A stretch of DNA of 8,193 nt from Acidocella sp. Its GTDB lineage: Bacteria; Pseudomonadota; Alphaproteobacteria; Acetobacterales; Acetobacteraceae. This document shows positions 6,547 through 8,193 of this stretch, one piece after another. The stretch's first letter is position 1. Each line of letters starts with the position of its first letter. A program made the position numbers and the translations under genes. Below the pieces are notes generated by a model. That model did no database searches, was not told the DNA's origin, and worked only from the letters and a program-made list of their open reading frames with translations. The DNA lies in the NCBI GenBank assembly GCA_028687415.1, contig JAQUAC010000091.1, forward strand, positions 1 to 8,193. The letters run 5' to 3'.

Positions 6547-8193
6547 ATGGTCGAGACGGGGCGGCGTGCGTTGTTGGTGGGGGCTGGGGCAGCTGTGCTG
6601 GCGGGCGCGCCCGCCCTGGCCGACGCCGGGCCGGTGGTGAAGCTGCGGCTGCTGGATACCTCGGATTTACACACGTTTGACGAGGATTACGATTATTTCC
6701 GCGACCAGCGGGATGAGAGCGTGGGGCTGACGAAGATCGCCACGCTGGTGCGCACCGCGCAGGCGGGGGCCAGGAATTCCATGCTGTTTGATAATGGCGA
6801 CATTATCCAAGGCAATCCGCTGGCGGATTATGTGGCGCTACCGGGCAATTTTCCGGGCGACGGTGTGCACCCCACCATCCGCGCCATGAACGCCATGAAC
6901 TATGACGCCGCGACGCTGGGCAACCATGAGTTCAATTACGGGCTACCGTTTCTGGAAGCGGCGATGAAAGGGGCGAAGTTTCCCTTCTGCTCAGCGAATT
7001 TCCTCTCCGAGGACGGCACGCCCTATCTGCCGCCGACTCTGATTCTGGAGCGGGTGTTCGTGGCTGAGGATGGCAGCACGCATGCACTGAAAATCGGCGT
7101 TATCGGGTTTCTGCCGCCGCAGATTGTGAACTGGGACAGGGAGCATCTGGCTGGCCGGGTACGAACAATGGACATTGTGGACGCGGCGCAGGCGCATGTG
7201 CCCGGTTTAAGGCCGCAGGTGGATTTGCTGGTGGCGCTGAGCCATTCCGGCATTTCCGCCGCGCCGCGCCGGGGGGGCGAAGAAAATGCCTCACTCTATT
7301 TGGCCGAGGTGCCGGGCATAGATGTGATTTTCACCGGGCATTCACACCGCGTGTTTCCGGGGCCGGATTATCAGGGGCTGGACGGGGTGGACGCCACGCT
7401 GGGCACGCTGAACGGGGTACCCGCCGTGATGCCGGGGTTCTGGGGCAGCGAGCTGGGGCAGATAGACCTGATGCTGACGAGGCAAGGCGGTAAATGGGTG
7501 GTGGCGGATTTCGCCGTGACGACCATGCCCATCGCCGAGCGGGAGGACCGGGAGGTGACCTCGCTGGCCGCCAACAACCCGGCGGTGGATGCCGCCGTGG
7601 CGCCAGAGCATGCCAAGACGCTGGCCTGGATACGCGAGCCGATCGGGCATCTGGCGCAGCCGGTGAATTCCTATGCGGCGCTTATCGGCACAGATTCGTC
7701 CCTGGCCTTGGTGAACGCCGCTCAGATTTGGTACGCCACGCCGTTATTGCCGCCTAAGGTGCATGGCCTGCCGGTGCTCTCCGCCGCGGCGCCGTTCAAG
7801 GAGGGCTACCAATCCCCCGATAATTACGTGGACCTTGATTCCGGGACCATCGCCATAAAGGACGTGGCGGACCTTTATATGTACCCCAACACCGTGGCGG
7901 CGCTGCTGGTGAATGGGGCCATGTTGCGGGACTGGCTTGAACGCTCGGCCAGTATTTTCAACCGCATAGACCCGGACGACCCGGCGCCGCAGCAGCTGCT
8001 CAACCCGCATGTGCCGTCTTATACGTTCGACGTGATCGCGGGGATCACCTACCGGATCGACATCACCCAGCCCGCGCGGTTCGGCGCGCATGGCCGCAGG
8101 AATGAGCGCGCGCACCGAATCATGGACCTCTGTTATCAGGGGGTGGCGGTGACGGATGATCAGGCCTTCATCGTCGTCACCAATAATTACCGG
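6547..8193 (+). CDS. cpdB: Periplasmic 2',3'-cyclic-nucleotide 2'-phosphodiesterase / 3'-nucleotidase (3' truncated by the window)
   Basis: The first 549 codons of a CpdB-type enzyme, open to the last base. It hydrolyses 2',3'-cyclic nucleotides to 3'-nucleotides and then to nucleosides and phosphate, for scavenging outside the cytoplasm. A signal peptide (1-25) has TGRRALLVGAGAA and an ALA-type cleavage site before D26. The metallophosphoesterase domain shows the family's metal ligands: D40 and H42 in TSDLHTF, D85 in DNGDIIQGNPLADY, N126 and H127 in LGNHEFNYGL, H233 in LSHSGIS, and H265 and H267 in GHSHRVFPG. TLNGVPAVMPGFWG (287-300) is also typical of CpdB. The C-terminal substrate-binding domain begins near 362 and includes LSAAAPFKEGYQSPDNYV (411-428), YMYPNT, and FNRIDPDDPAPQQLLNPHVP (471-490), which separate CpdB from UshA. 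The window cuts after TNNYR, so about 100 residues of a usual 650 are missing. Metal ligands are intact, so it should be active. Confidence 0.93.
   Translation, partial: MVETGRRALLVGAGAAVLAGAPALADAGPVVKLRLLDTSDLHTFDEDYDYFRDQRDESVGLTKIATLVRTAQAGARNSMLFDNGDIIQGNPLADYVALPGNFPGDGVHPTIRAMNAMNYDAATLGNHEFNYGLPFLEAAMKGAKFPFCSANFLSEDGTPYLPPTLILERVFVAEDGSTHALKIGVIGFLPPQIVNWDREHLAGRVRTMDIVDAAQAHVPGLRPQVDLLVALSHSGISAAPRRGGEENASLYLAEVPGIDVIFTGHSHRVFPGPDYQGLDGVDATLGTLNGVPAVMPGFWGSELGQIDLMLTRQGGKWVVADFAVTTMPIAEREDREVTSLAANNPAVDAAVAPEHAKTLAWIREPIGHLAQPVNSYAALIGTDSSLALVNAAQIWYATPLLPPKVHGLPVLSAAAPFKEGYQSPDNYVDLDSGTIAIKDVADLYMYPNTVAALLVNGAMLRDWLERSASIFNRIDPDDPAPQQLLNPHVPSYTFDVIAGITYRIDITQPARFGAHGRRNERAHRIMDLCYQGVAVTDDQAFIVVTNNYR

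Noticed and set aside
5199..6674. A 491-codon open frame on the - strand opposite the kinase gene
   Set aside because: It lies antisense to a kinase gene with all catalytic boxes. Its protein is low-complexity (G, A, Q, H, R rich) with no recognisable motif, as expected for open antisense frames in GC-rich DNA.

Overview
The window looks like chromosomal DNA of a GC-rich alphaproteobacterium. The base composition, the strong G/C bias at third codon positions and the gene set (a PetP/PetR-like regulator pair divergent from a branched-chain aminotransferase) suggest Rhodospirillales, perhaps Acetobacteraceae. That placement is inference from family knowledge; there is no rRNA or other marker gene. 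Coding density is very high and I see no tRNA, rRNA, insertion sequence, CRISPR array or phage gene.

Left part (1-2842), envelope sugar chemistry. The 3' end of a GtrA-type membrane domain overlaps by one base the start of a large GT-C membrane glycosyltransferase (PMT_2/ArnT/RgtA-like), both on the + strand. This arrangement is typical of an undecaprenyl-phosphate-sugar synthase/flippase unit feeding a lipid-linked-sugar transferase. Facing it on the - strand is an acyltransferase-3 (OafA-like) membrane protein that probably O-acylates a surface glycan. The three genes may act on the same surface polysaccharide or lipid A, but they are convergent and not one operon.

Middle part (2842-6464), amino-acid metabolism and a regulatory module. 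ilvE (- strand) lies upstream of the acyltransferase gene. A 14-bp-stem hairpin sits between the two, overlapping the acyltransferase translation start region. Divergent from ilvE, across a 110-bp AT-richer control region, is a tightly packed + strand set: a MarR-family regulator (PetP-like), an OmpR-family response regulator (PetR-like) and an EnvZ-like sensor kinase, the last two overlapping by ATGA. The kinase senses an envelope signal and phosphorylates the response regulator; the MarR protein is likely a co-regulator.

Right part (6547-8193), periplasmic nucleotide scavenging. A CpdB-type 2',3'-cyclic-nucleotide 2'-phosphodiesterase/3'-nucleotidase begins after a clear Shine-Dalgarno sequence and runs off the window end about 100 residues short of the usual family length. 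Its signal peptide carries a twin-arginine pair.

Nothing here looks like an undescribed defence, mobile or catalytic system. The best leads are the hairpin in front of the acyltransferase gene, the ilvE/petP control region and the kinase physically paired with PetPR-like genes.
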